Origin: a virus
Virus record (IMG/VR): IMGVR_UViG_3300030109_003718
Coordinates: 1-46,403 of that record
DNA: 46,403 nucleotides
Reading direction: 5' to 3' (one strand)
Shown here: positions 7,566-17,100 of the stretch, piece by piece
Layout of the letters: every line of letters begins with the position of its first letter
Position numbering within the stretch: the first letter of the stretch is position 1
Translations under genes and position numbers: made by a program
The notes under the pieces: generated by a model
Database searches by the model: none
What the model was told of the DNA's origin: nothing
What the model saw: only the letters and a program-made list of their open reading frames with translations

Positions 7566-7657
7566 TGAAAACAGAAGTAGTGGACATATTACACGGTTCT
7601 GCTTTTATGGACATCTGTAAAGGTGATGCTAATAATAAAAGAAATCGAGGAATATAA
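7565..7657 (+). CDS. Possible small protein, 30 aa
   Basis: A 30-residue frame fills the gap between portal and scaffold exactly, with TAATG overlaps at both ends. It reads MKTEVVDILHGSAF then a charged tail. The precise coupling supports translation. No function can be suggested. Confidence 0.4.
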   Translation: MKTEVVDILHGSAFMDICKGDANNKRNRGI

Positions 7658-8427
7658 TGGAAGAAAACACTATGAACGGAGACGTTAACACAATAGAAGG
7701 TGTAGAAGGGCAAGTTTTAGAACAAGTTGTTGAGCCTGAACAAATAGGTAATGCTGAGGTTAGTGTAACTGAAGGACAACCTATTGATGACGCTAAGAAG
7801 TTCCAGTCTATGTATGACAAAAGAACAGCCGAATACGAAAAGCTTAATAATGAAGTTGAAGAACTGCGCAAGTATAGACAACTAGGAGAGGTTTTGGAAA
7901 AAAGACCTGACGTTGTTGAAGCTATGAGAAACACTTTGAGTGGTAACAAGGTTGATAATCAGCCACAACCACAGGCTCAAGAATTAAATGAAGATTCTTT
8001 TGACCCTTGGGAGGCTTATTATAAGCCCGGTTCACCTTCATATGAGATGAGGGTAAACCAAGAAAAGGCTCTTGTAAACGACGCTGTTCAACAACAGTTT
8101 AGTAGTTTGCAACAGCAAATGGCAGTCAATAATCTCAAGCAAGACTTAACTAATAAATATGGTTTTGAAGACCCAGCTATGGCTGATGATTTTATACAAT
8201 TTGCTACAACTCCAAGGGAAGAGCTCCCTATGGAATTGTTAGTAGATGTATATAGAAGGCATAAAGGTGGGGAGCAAAAAGTTTCTCAAAACTTAGAAGC
8301 TGTTCAAAGAACAAAAAACATAGCCCCTACGGCTGGTATTGTTCAAGGAGCGGCTCCTGAAAAACCTAATGAATTAGAAGATGTCTGGACTGGGGTTATG
8401 GGTGCTTCAAGAAACACACAAATATAA
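7657..8427 (+). CDS. Capsid scaffold/assembly protein
   Basis: The protein is 256 residues, highly acidic at the N-terminus, with a predicted coiled coil at residues 45-80 (KRTAEYEKLNNEVEELRKY) and Gln-rich helices in the middle. It lies between portal and major capsid genes, the standard place of the scaffold. Sequence character (acidic, helical, low complexity) and position are the evidence; there is no protease motif, so head maturation cleavage by this protein is unlikely. It would guide capsid shell assembly and leave before DNA packaging. Confidence 0.8.
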   Translation: MEENTMNGDVNTIEGVEGQVLEQVVEPEQIGNAEVSVTEGQPIDDAKKFQSMYDKRTAEYEKLNNEVEELRKYRQLGEVLEKRPDVVEAMRNTLSGNKVDNQPQPQAQELNEDSFDPWEAYYKPGSPSYEMRVNQEKALVNDAVQQQFSSLQQQMAVNNLKQDLTNKYGFEDPAMADDFIQFATTPREELPMELLVDVYRRHKGGEQKVSQNLEAVQRTKNIAPTAGIVQGAAPEKPNELEDVWTGVMGASRNTQI

Positions 8428-8443
8428 CTCTAAGGAGTCCTAA

Positions 8444-9775
8444 ATGGCAACTTACAATCAAGGTATTGTGAATGTTGGCGACCCGGGTTCAGCCGCTTCA
8501 GGCTATCATACTCGGAGACTGTTCAACTTCTCAGACCGTGTGGCTGACCTAGCTCCCGATGAATCTCCATTCTTCGTGTACCTTTCAAAGGTAGCTAAAG
8601 TCCCTACGGATGACCCACAATTCCGATTCTTAGAAGACAGAACAAAGGTTTCAATGACAGACAGAGCATTTTTGCTTGCTGGCTCTCATTCGATTCCTGC
8701 GGCTGGTTCTTCATTAACATATACAGTTGATACTTCTGGCGGTGCGTCAGTTGATTGGCTTGTAAAAGGTATGGTGTTTGCGGTTGGTTATACAGAAAAT
8801 AACTCACCTGAAACAATCATAGTAAGAGTTGAGTCTGCTCCAGTTGATGCTGGTTCGACAACAACTTTTCAAGGAAAAACAATTTCAGCAGTTGACGGAG
8901 CTGAAACTGGTGCGAATAACGCAAAATGTCAGGTAATCGGTACTTCATTTGCTGAAGGAACTGGTTCTCCAGACGTTTTTGCTGAAGAGCTTGATAATGA
9001 TTATGGGTATACCCAAATCTTTAAAACAGGTTGTGAAATGTCTAACACAGCTCGTGCTACGAAATATCGTGGATACGCAGATGAGTTCCAAAGAATTTGG
9101 AATCTTAAACTTCGTGAGCATAAAGTAGACATTGAACGTGCTATGCTTTTCGGACAACGTGCAAGTACTGGCGGTATCCAGTACACAGAAGGTATTGCTG
9201 GACACGTTATTAAAAATGGAACAGCAGTTGTAGATGACAGTGCGTTATCTTACAGTTCTGGTGCTCCATACTTTCGTAGTTCAACTGCGGCAGAATTAAC
9301 ATACGACAGAATCTTATCTGATTTTGAAGTTGTGTATGACCCTGCTCGTGGAGGCACTGATAGTAAATTAGCTCTTGCTAGTTTGCCAGTATTAACATTC
9401 TTTAACAAACTTGGTGACGGCTTATTTCTTGACGCATCTATGGGGCATTCAAACAATGTTTACAAATATGATGTAAGTCAGAAAGATGGCAGGTTTGGTC
9501 ATAAAGTTTTAACCATTGACACTATTCACGGTGCAATGAACATGGTAAAAGAGCCTCTATTTAGAGGATTTTCTTCCGGTTTCTTGATGATGGTTGACTT
9601 AGACCATGTGGCATATCGTCCACTAGTTGGTAACGGTGTTAATCGTGATACTCAAGTGCAAACTAATGTACAGTCTGCTGATGAAGACCTTCGTAAGGAT
9701 ATGATTCTTACAGAGGCTGGTTTAGAAGTTTCTCTTCCAGAGACTCACTATCTACTTAACTTAGAAGGAGTTTAA
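8444..9775 (+). CDS. Major capsid protein
   Basis: The 443-residue protein starts with a flexible N-arm (NVGDPGSAASGYHTRRLFNF), then AD-LAPDESPFFVYLSKVAK and a central WNLKLREHKVDIERAMLFGQ helix followed by a glycine-rich turn. These features resemble SU10-type HK97-fold capsid proteins. It follows the scaffold after 16 bases with a clear AAGGAG ribosome-binding site. Codon use is noticeably richer in C and G in third positions than its neighbours, as expected for the most abundant virion protein. It is immediately followed by a probable decoration protein and a hairpin that may reduce downstream expression. Confidence 0.9.
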   Translation: MATYNQGIVNVGDPGSAASGYHTRRLFNFSDRVADLAPDESPFFVYLSKVAKVPTDDPQFRFLEDRTKVSMTDRAFLLAGSHSIPAAGSSLTYTVDTSGGASVDWLVKGMVFAVGYTENNSPETIIVRVESAPVDAGSTTTFQGKTISAVDGAETGANNAKCQVIGTSFAEGTGSPDVFAEELDNDYGYTQIFKTGCEMSNTARATKYRGYADEFQRIWNLKLREHKVDIERAMLFGQRASTGGIQYTEGIAGHVIKNGTAVVDDSALSYSSGAPYFRSSTAAELTYDRILSDFEVVYDPARGGTDSKLALASLPVLTFFNKLGDGLFLDASMGHSNNVYKYDVSQKDGRFGHKVLTIDTIHGAMNMVKEPLFRGFSSGFLMMVDLDHVAYRPLVGNGVNRDTQVQTNVQSADEDLRKDMILTEAGLEVSLPETHYLLNLEGV

Positions 9776-9777
9776 TA

Positions 9778-10212
9778 ATGAGAGCTGATTATCTAAATGA
9801 AAACAGTGGAGCTACTAACGGTCATAAGAAAAAAGTAGAAAAAATAACAGCCGCAAGAACATTGACTAATGATGATAGCGGTAAGGTATTTATGCTTGAT
9901 TCTGCTGGTGGAGCTTATTCAATAACTCTCCCAACCGCAAGTTCTGCAGAGGAAGGAATCTACTACAAATTTATTGTAGAAGAAGAAACTCCAACTGCTG
10001 ATATTACTATTGCGGCAGGAAGTGCTATCGTAAGCTTGGTTGCTTTTGATGGTGGAGGAGATGTTGGTAACTCAACTGCAGGTACTCAAGTATCTAACAT
10101 TCTTGTGGAAGCGGCGTCTCAAAAAGGCGATTACCTAGATATTATGTTTACCAATGGTGAATATGTAGCTTCAGGTATGTCTGCTATTAATGACGGTTTC
10201 ACAACATCATAA
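9778..10212 (+). CDS. Probable head decoration protein
   Basis: This 144-residue beta-rich protein (ITLPTASSAEEGIYYKFIVEE, then ITIAAGSAIVSL) lies two bases after the capsid gene. It has a basic, disordered-looking N-terminus of about 25 residues, then short beta strands with Gly and Ser turns. Position and composition match small outer-capsid stabilising proteins. A fibre-base role is the alternative. A hairpin follows at 10248-10274. Confidence 0.6.
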   Translation: MRADYLNENSGATNGHKKKVEKITAARTLTNDDSGKVFMLDSAGGAYSITLPTASSAEEGIYYKFIVEEETPTADITIAAGSAIVSLVAFDGGGDVGNSTAGTQVSNILVEAASQKGDYLDIMFTNGEYVASGMSAINDGFTTS

Positions 10213-10247
10213 CTGAATCAATAAAGTTAAGCAGTAATTAGAACTGT

Positions 10248-10274
10248 GGGGGTTATCAATAAAAGATAGCCCCC
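10248..10274 (+). terminator. Hairpin after capsid genes, possible attenuator
   Basis: GGGGGTTATC (10248-10257) can pair with GATAGCCCCC (10265-10274) with one G-U pair and a seven-base loop. The strong stem lies just after the capsid and decoration genes. No T-run follows, so it may be a partial terminator, an RNA-stabilising structure or a processing site that keeps capsid mRNA levels high. Confidence 0.6.
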
Positions 10275-10294
10275 GAATCTAAAAAAGGAATTAT

Positions 10295-10540
10295 ATGAAT
10301 TGCGTACATTGTAAAAACCCAAACCCAGAAGAATGGTTCTACTGCAGAGCTTGTGGGAAAAAAGCATCTGAAGCTGTGTACACCACAAACTTGTTTATGA
10401 TGAGTGAAGCTGGGAGGAGAACTGATATGGAGTTTTCTTCAATAAGTATGGATAAGCATATAGCCAAAGTAAATAAAGAGAAAAAAGAGAGACATAATAA
10501 AATTTGGAAAGACAGAATAAAACAAGCGGGGATTAGTTAA
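10295..10540 (+). CDS. Small zinc-ribbon protein, 81 aa
   Basis: The N-terminus MNCVHCKNPNPEEWFYCRAC gives two CxxC pairs, a complete zinc ribbon of the type found in many small phage proteins. The rest is a charged helix rich in Lys and Glu. It starts after the capsid hairpin with an AAAGGA ribosome-binding site, and its TAA is directly followed by, and overlaps, the ATG of the next gene. A structural or assembly role is suggested only by position. Confidence 0.65.
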   Translation: MNCVHCKNPNPEEWFYCRACGKKASEAVYTTNLFMMSEAGRRTDMEFSSISMDKHIAKVNKEKKERHNKIWKDRIKQAGIS

Positions 10541-12483
10541 TGGCTACATTTGAAGCACAAGTAGAGGGGTTGACTAGTTTATCTATAGATGGGAGTAGTG
10601 CACCAACACAAACTGAATTAACTCAGTTTCTTACTGATGGGGCAAAAGAAATTTTAAATGTTTTCCCATTAGCAAAAAAAGCTTTATATACAACAGCTAC
10701 TTCATTAAATGCAAGTAGTGCTAACTTAACCATAGGTGGTTCTGAAATATTTAGTGTAACAAGGGATGATGGAACAATTAATCAACCTTGCAGATTAATA
10801 CCTGCAAACATGAGTGGTAGAGCCAGTGATTCAGATGATATGAATGCGGCTTCAGCAACAGACCCAGTGTATTACATAACTAACAATGTATTAAGTGTTA
10901 TACCTGAACCAACTAATTCAAACAATGCTCAAGTTCAAACATTAGCGTACCCATCTGTGGCTTATGGAGATAGCTCTATTACTAAATTTCCAGATGAAGC
11001 TGAATACTTAATATCCTTATATGCGTCTGTTAGGTCTTTACAAAATAAACTAAGTAGTAAATCTTTAGAGACACCTTCATTAAATATAACAGCCGTACCG
11101 CCTACTGTACCTACGTTAAGCACAGTTTCATATAGCACTGCTTCTAATGCAGATGCTTCGGCAACAGCAGTTGGGGCAATAACAGTTGCAACAGTCTCTA
11201 AGGCAGATATAAGTGGAGATGCTCCAACATATTCAAAACCTTCGTTAACAACTAGAGTTTCATTTAACACATTTTTTGAAGATACTAGTAATAAAAACCC
11301 GTTTGCAGATAGTGACCCATCAGAGTTTTCTATAAGTGTAAATATTCCAGTTGCTCCTGCAATAAGTACCGTATCTTACACAGATGCATCTAACGCTGAC
11401 GCTAGTGCTTCTGCTATAGACACTACTATTATGTCAGCTTCTCCAATATCTTATGGTAGTAGTGGAGACGCTGATGCTATTTTAGATGTTTCTTCTAATG
11501 CGCCAACATTTACAAAACCTTCTATTGCATTAGACTTTGCTAAAGTTAACAGTCATATAGATGACAATGAAGATATAGAATTAGCTCAAGTAAAACTATC
11601 GCAATTACAAGCACAAATAGCTGAATATAGTGCTAATATATCTAATGAGCAAAATGAATTTAATAAAGAAAATGTTAGATATCAAATGGAATTTCAAGAG
11701 GCTACAGAAAAAGCAAATAGAGATTTACAAGTTGCTATTCGCAATCTTGATTCTGTAACTCAAGAACTTAAACAAGAATCGCAACAAACAACTGATATAG
11801 ATAAATTTAATAAAGCTCAAGACCAAGCACTTGAGCTGGCAAATAAAGCCAAAGGAATGGAGAAGTTAATTGCCGACAATAATAATCAACTTCAAAAATA
11901 TTCAAATGAATTGCAAAGTTATCAGGCGGAAGTAAATAAAGAAATACAAGAATATACAAAAAAATTAGACAGGTATAAAACGGAAATTAATTTAGCTTTT
12001 CAAGCTTGGTCTAAAACAGAATCAGATAGTTTACAACAATATCAATTAGATATACAAAATGAATTAAATGAATACAATAAGGAAAACGTTAGATACCAAG
12101 CAAATATTCAAGCTGAGCTAGCAAAGCATAATAGCGATTTGCAAAAAGCTATTAATCAGGCTAGGTTAGACGCAGATGACGCTAAGCAAGAAGCGGCTCA
12201 AACTACAGATGTTGATAAATTTAACAAAGCTCAAGACCAAGCGTTAGACTTACAAAACAAAGCAAAAACTATGGAAGCAATAATCACAAATAACGATGAT
12301 TTAGTTTCTAAATTTTCTACTGAATTAAATAGATACACATCTATTGTTAATGAAGAAGTTCAGCAATACCAAGCAAATTTACAAAATAAACAAATGGAAT
12401 ATACTTGGTATGAAAAGCAACAAATAAAATTACAAGCCGATTACGATAAAGGCTTACAACTATTAATAGGACAAGGGGGATAA
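10540..12483 (+). CDS. Large structural protein with duplicated coiled coil
   Basis: The 647-residue protein has three parts. Residues 1-185 form a mixed domain like head-tail connector proteins. Residues 185-345 are low-complexity beta sequence with two copies of an S-T-V-S-Y-x(2)-A-S-N-A-D-A-S motif. Residues 350-640 are a long Gln/Asn-rich coiled coil that contains a tandem duplication of about 138 residues (NKENVRYQ near 372 and 510; FNKAQDQAL near 421 and 559). It probably forms an elongated trimeric or multimeric virion part such as a neck, tail-shaft or fibre rod. Its exact place in the particle is unknown. Confidence 0.6.
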   Translation: MATFEAQVEGLTSLSIDGSSAPTQTELTQFLTDGAKEILNVFPLAKKALYTTATSLNASSANLTIGGSEIFSVTRDDGTINQPCRLIPANMSGRASDSDDMNAASATDPVYYITNNVLSVIPEPTNSNNAQVQTLAYPSVAYGDSSITKFPDEAEYLISLYASVRSLQNKLSSKSLETPSLNITAVPPTVPTLSTVSYSTASNADASATAVGAITVATVSKADISGDAPTYSKPSLTTRVSFNTFFEDTSNKNPFADSDPSEFSISVNIPVAPAISTVSYTDASNADASASAIDTTIMSASPISYGSSGDADAILDVSSNAPTFTKPSIALDFAKVNSHIDDNEDIELAQVKLSQLQAQIAEYSANISNEQNEFNKENVRYQMEFQEATEKANRDLQVAIRNLDSVTQELKQESQQTTDIDKFNKAQDQALELANKAKGMEKLIADNNNQLQKYSNELQSYQAEVNKEIQEYTKKLDRYKTEINLAFQAWSKTESDSLQQYQLDIQNELNEYNKENVRYQANIQAELAKHNSDLQKAINQARLDADDAKQEAAQTTDVDKFNKAQDQALDLQNKAKTMEAIITNNDDLVSKFSTELNRYTSIVNEEVQQYQANLQNKQMEYTWYEKQQIKLQADYDKGLQLLIGQGG

Positions 12484-12484
12484 A

Positions 12485-12970
12485 ATGGCGGCTGATAAAG
12501 CAACGGTAAATGTTTCAGCATCGCTTTTACCAGATGAAATTAAAACATCAGTTGGAGGAACAACTGTTTATGATTTAAACGATTTAGGAGATAATAATAA
12601 ATGGACTTATTCATTAACTATAGTTGGTGCTAGCTCTGAAGATGCTTTGTTGGCTTCTGTTCCTTTCCTAGGTCAAGGCACAGCAGAAGAAGGAACAACT
12701 GCCACTGTTAACGGAACTGATGATATTGTATTTTTATTTATAAAACATACTGGGACTACAGATGGTAGTACGGCTTCAACTGCAAATCTTCATCTTAATT
12801 TAGGTGGGGGTACAGCAACTGGCTCTGCTGTTGGAGATATAGTTTTAAAACCAAATGAATGTTTTTATGCTAGGCTTGGAAATACAGAAATAGATGATAT
12901 AAATGCAGATTCTTCCTCTGGTAGTATACAAGCTATGGTTTTCGCAGTATGTGATGATGGTGGAGTCTAA
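12485..12970 (+). CDS. Beta-rich structural protein, 161 aa
   Basis: The 161-residue protein is rich in Gly, Thr, Ser and Asp and predicted to be mostly beta strand (TVYDLNDL, TYSLTIVGAS, IVFLFIKHTG). It lies among connector and fibre genes with only one base between it and the upstream gene and a TAATG overlap downstream. A minor virion or fibre-associated role is likely; no family is recognised. Confidence 0.5.
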   Translation: MAADKATVNVSASLLPDEIKTSVGGTTVYDLNDLGDNNKWTYSLTIVGASSEDALLASVPFLGQGTAEEGTTATVNGTDDIVFLFIKHTGTTDGSTASTANLHLNLGGGTATGSAVGDIVLKPNECFYARLGNTEIDDINADSSSGSIQAMVFAVCDDGGV

Positions 12971-13320
12971 TGGCTGTTCACTCAATAACTGTCAAAAAAT
13001 TAATTAGTAGGGTGCGTCAGGTATTCCCAGATGCACCTGAAAAGTATATTATTAATTTAATTAATGATGCTCTTGTTGAAATAGGTACTCATAAAGTTAA
13101 AGTTGTTCATGCTAAGTTAACAACTGTGGCTGATAGGATGTATTACAATTTAGCTGATGGAGCATCAGATTCTAGTGGTAATAGGTTAGAAGCTAACCAA
13201 GTAATAAGAGTTTACTTAATGGATAGCGATGGAGACTATATACAAATACCTAGACTAGTTGATAAGAATTTATTATTGGCTGATATAACAAGTGAATCTA
13301 ACTTAAACGTACCGGATTAA
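12970..13320 (+). CDS. Head-tail adaptor, N-terminal part (possible split gene)
   Basis: The 116-residue protein begins with a helix pair (ISRVRQVFPDAPEKYIINLINDALVEIG) followed by beta strands with YYNLADGA and VIRVYLMDSDGDYIQIPRL. This is the order seen in the first half of gp11-like phage adaptor proteins, which join the portal to the tail. The next gene looks like the second half, two bases downstream in another frame. Either the adaptor is made as two chains or the gene was split. Confidence 0.5.
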   Translation: MAVHSITVKKLISRVRQVFPDAPEKYIINLINDALVEIGTHKVKVVHAKLTTVADRMYYNLADGASDSSGNRLEANQVIRVYLMDSDGDYIQIPRLVDKNLLLADITSESNLNVPD

Positions 13321-13322
13321 TT

Positions 13323-13754
13323 ATGGCAAGTAGTATTAAATACCCAGAAAATCAAGCAATGTATTTTATAGAAGGTGATAAGCTTGGCTTAATAACCAAA
13401 GTAGATTCCTCTGGCTCAAATAGAACCTCATCTAGAAAAAAATGGAAAGCTATATCGGAAGCCGTTACAGATGGTATATTAATTCATTATTATGCTGAAC
13501 CTAATAGCGTATCTGCTATAACAGATAGTTTAGATATAGATAATGCATTAGAATTATCTGTTGTTGATTATGTTAAAAAATGTTTATATATGGATAAAGC
13601 TGGAGCATCTGGAGACCCTAATACTGCACAATTATCTATGTCTATGGGCATGAATCATGAAAGAAAATTTAAAGAGGCTATACAAAGATATGGCGTAAGA
13701 AAGAAAGACAAGACTGGCGGTAGCCGTGTTGTTAAAGTACCAAATTTAGTTTAA
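13323..13754 (+). CDS. Head-tail adaptor, C-terminal part (possible split gene)
   Basis: The 143-residue protein starts with a beta segment (MYFIEGDKLGLITKV), then DGILIHYYAEPNSV and a helical ALELSVVDYVKKCLYMDKAG region. This resembles the C-terminal half of portal adaptor proteins, in which the last helices contact the portal. It begins two bases after the stop of 12970-13320. The C-terminus is basic (RKKDKTGGSR). Assignment rests on segment order and location. Confidence 0.5.
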   Translation: MASSIKYPENQAMYFIEGDKLGLITKVDSSGSNRTSSRKKWKAISEAVTDGILIHYYAEPNSVSAITDSLDIDNALELSVVDYVKKCLYMDKAGASGDPNTAQLSMSMGMNHERKFKEAIQRYGVRKKDKTGGSRVVKVPNLV

Positions 13755-13758
13755 ACAA

Positions 13759-13796
13759 TCTCAGATAAGGAGACATTCTCGCCTCGCAAGCTGAGA
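13759..13796 (+). promoter_or_regulatory. Nested hairpin in the gap before 13816
   Basis: TCTCAG (13759-13764) pairs with CTGAGA (13791-13796), and inside it GAGA (13770-13773) pairs with TCTC (13777-13780). The inner stem covers an AAGGAG sequence. A second ribosome-binding site (AGGAG) lies downstream of the structure before the ATG at 13816. It could be a processing or stability element. Confidence 0.35.
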
Positions 13797-13815
13797 TACA
13801 TAACAGGAGAATACT

Positions 13816-14151
13816 ATGGCAAATATACAAAAATTTAGAGCACACGAATCGTTGGCAATAGAGTCAGCTGGAGACTGGCAAGTACAGTCTGCTGTCACTG
13901 CTGATTCAGATGGAGTAGCTGTTAATTGTACTGGATACCACCAAGTCCACGTAATGTCTGATAATGATTTTTATTTTACATTTAATACAACAGGAACAGA
14001 CTCAGATGTTAACACATCTAATGATTTATATTTAAAGGGTGGAGACACAATATATACATTAAAAGTTCCTAATGGTTTAGGTAATGGCGTTTACTTGATA
14101 ATGGAAAGAAAGGGTAGTTCTGACGCAACAGTTAGAGTTATCTTAGCTTAG
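13816..14151 (+). CDS. Small beta-rich structural protein, 111 aa
   Basis: The 111-residue protein has alternating short strands (VNCTGYHQVHVMS, FYFTFNTTG, YLIMERKG, TVRVILA) and no charged low-complexity region. It precedes the large fibre gene by eight bases. The pattern suggests a fibre-connecting or capsid surface beta-sandwich. No family is recognised. Confidence 0.5.
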   Translation: MANIQKFRAHESLAIESAGDWQVQSAVTADSDGVAVNCTGYHQVHVMSDNDFYFTFNTTGTDSDVNTSNDLYLKGGDTIYTLKVPNGLGNGVYLIMERKGSSDATVRVILA

Positions 14152-14159
14152 GAGGATAT

Positions 14160-17100
14160 ATGGCTTTTATTACAACAACGGCAAACTCTATATCTTCAGG
14201 TGGGACTATATCTGGTGACATCACTATTGAAGGAGATTTAACAGTAAATGGCGATGGTGCTGGTGCATATGATGAAATAGTAGATGGAAATCTTAGAATA
14301 TCTTCAACTAATAAATTAGAATTTGGAGATACAGGTACTTATATACACCAATCAGCAGATGGTGTTTTAGATTTAGTTTCAGATACAGAAATAGAAATCA
14401 ATGCAACTACTATTGATATGAATGGTGCGGTAGATATTTCTGGACATTTAGTATTACCAGATGCAAGTGGTTCTGGTGGCGTTTTAAAACTTGGTGGAAG
14501 CTCAGATATACAAATATATCATGATGGTAGTAATTCTTATTTTGACCATTTAACAGGTGATTTAAAAATTAGAAGTTTAGCCCATGGTGGGGATATCATT
14601 TTTCATACTGAAAAATCTGATGGTACTCAATATACCTCTGCCTTAACTATTGACAGTGATGGTAATTCTACAATGTCTGGCACACTTACAGTCAATGGTG
14701 ATTTAGCAGATATATCTGGAGCGCATCCAACATTAAAATTAACTGATAGTGATGATTCTAATTATGCAACAATAGGATATTCAGATGGTGCTTTATCTAT
14801 CCAAACAAATGGTGGTGACGAATCTGGAGCGGCAGATACAATAATCTTTTACAATCACGGCTCTACAGAAAGAATGAGAATTAAAAGTAATGGTAATGTT
14901 CAAATAGGCGCACATACTTCTGGAACTCCACTTGCATCAAATCTATTTCTTGTAGGCACAGGAGCAACAACAGAAGGAATTGTAATTGGAAGAGCAGGAG
15001 ACAGTCAAAATGCTTTAGACCAATATGCACAAGTTAATATGTATGGAGGTACTACGAACCTTATATCAAGGGGTGGTACATCCAGTGAAGGTACAATAGC
15101 ATTAGTAACTACTTCCGATGGTAGTACTTATAATACAAGATTATTTGTTAATAGCACTGGTGATATTGATTATAATAGCACTGGAGGTTCAGCAACAACT
15201 CATTCTATAAAAACATATTCAGATACAACAGGGCATACAAGTGTATTAAATTTTGATAAAAGTCATAATGATACTGTTGGTACTTTAACTGCTACAACTG
15301 ACGGAAGTTATTTAGGAATGATACAATTTAGAGGTATTGATTCTGGTGGAAATATAGATAATGGGGCATATATCGCTGGAGTTCAAGATGGTTCTGCAAG
15401 TAGTAGAGTTCCAAGTAAACTGATATTTGGTTGTTATGATGGTAGTAATGAACAAATACCTTTTATTATTGATGCTAACTCTCAAACGTCACTAAGTAAT
15501 AATGATAGTGGTGGTACTGGTGGGTCAGATAGTACGACAGGGAATACTTTATTTGGAATGTACTCTGGTTTAAATATAGCATCTGGAGGTGTAGATAACT
15601 CATTCTATGGACACGCATCTGGTGCTGGAAACACGACAGGAGATTTTAATACTGCTATTGGAAATATCTCAGGTTTTCGCAACCAAACAGGAGTTAATAA
15701 TACTTACGTTGGATATGGAAGTGGCATGGGTGCGTCTGGTAATAGTCATAGTGATAATACAGGATTAGGTTTTAAATCATTAAACGCAATCACTACTGGT
15801 GAAGATAATGTAGCAATCGGAAGTGAGGCAATGGCAGTTCATACGACAGGCGGTAAGAATGTAGCGATTGGATACCAAGTAATGCTTGATACAAATGAAG
15901 GAAGTACAAGTCTTGGTTCTTCAGAGAATGTATTTATAGGTTATCAAGTTGCCTCTGGAACATGGGCAGATGTAGCATCTAATCATAATGTTGGAATAGG
16001 TAATGATGTAATGAGAGGTGCATTAAATGGTGCTCTCTATAATGTAGCAGTTGGAAGTGAAGCCTTAATGAGCGTTACTACAGGAGATGCAAACATTGTA
16101 GCTGGGTATCAAGCTGGCAATGACATAACAACTGGTGAAGCAAATATTTGTATAGGAAATAGAGCTGGAGATGAATTTGACGCAGAAAATTATAATATTT
16201 TTATTGGAGAAGATGCAGGCGGAGGAGCAATAAATGGTGCAGATAAATGTATTGCGATAGGAAAATCTGCATTAGATGGAGCAATCACCCAAGATGGAAC
16301 GATTGCGATTGGACATGATAGTTTATCAGGAGTCACCTCTGGTAATTATAATTTAGCGATAGGATTTGAAGCCTTAAAAGGAATCACTACAGGAACTTCT
16401 AATATTGCGATTGGTTATCAAGCCTTTGACTCAGCAAATGGAGCAGAAGATAATAATATTGCAATCGGAGTATCTGCTCTTGGAAATGCAGACCATGATG
16501 ATTTAGAAAGGAATATTGCAATAGGTCATTACGCTGGTGATGGAATGGGTGCTTTTGCAAATCTTGATAATATTTTTATAGGACATGGTGCGGGTGGAGG
16601 AACTTGGGTAAATAATAATTGTGATGCTAACGTAGGTATTGGAAATTACTCAATGGATGCCGCTATGGATGATGCAAATAATAATACAGCTTTGGGGCAT
16701 CAATCGTTAAGTGCATTAACTACAGGAGATAGTAATGTCGCTGTAGGTACTAATTCTCTTGACGCTAATGATACTGGAAATGGTTATACTGCTCTTGGTT
16801 ATAATTCACTATCTGCTCAAGCTGGAACAACACATGGTACAACAGCAGTAGGTCATAATGCGTACTATCTAAATAATTATGGTGGTACTTGGGAACTTTC
16901 AGTAGCCGTAGGATATGAGGCTGGAGGTAATCAGACAGGTGGTTTTTATAATACTTTTTTAGGAGCAAGTACAACTGGAAATGATGCAACTGCTACAAAC
17001 CAAATAGTAATTGGCTATCATGCGGCTGGAATTGATGATAATTATGCAGTAATAGGTAATGAAAATATTACAAGACTTTATGCGGCAGATGATGGGGGTG

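Noticed and set aside
10962-11270. Minus-strand 102-residue frame
   Set aside because: It is antisense to the low-complexity part of the structural protein and has no start signals.
16765-16989. Minus-strand frame inside the fibre gene
   Set aside because: It is antisense to the repeat region; its His- and Leu-rich content is the complement of the Asn/Gly repeats.
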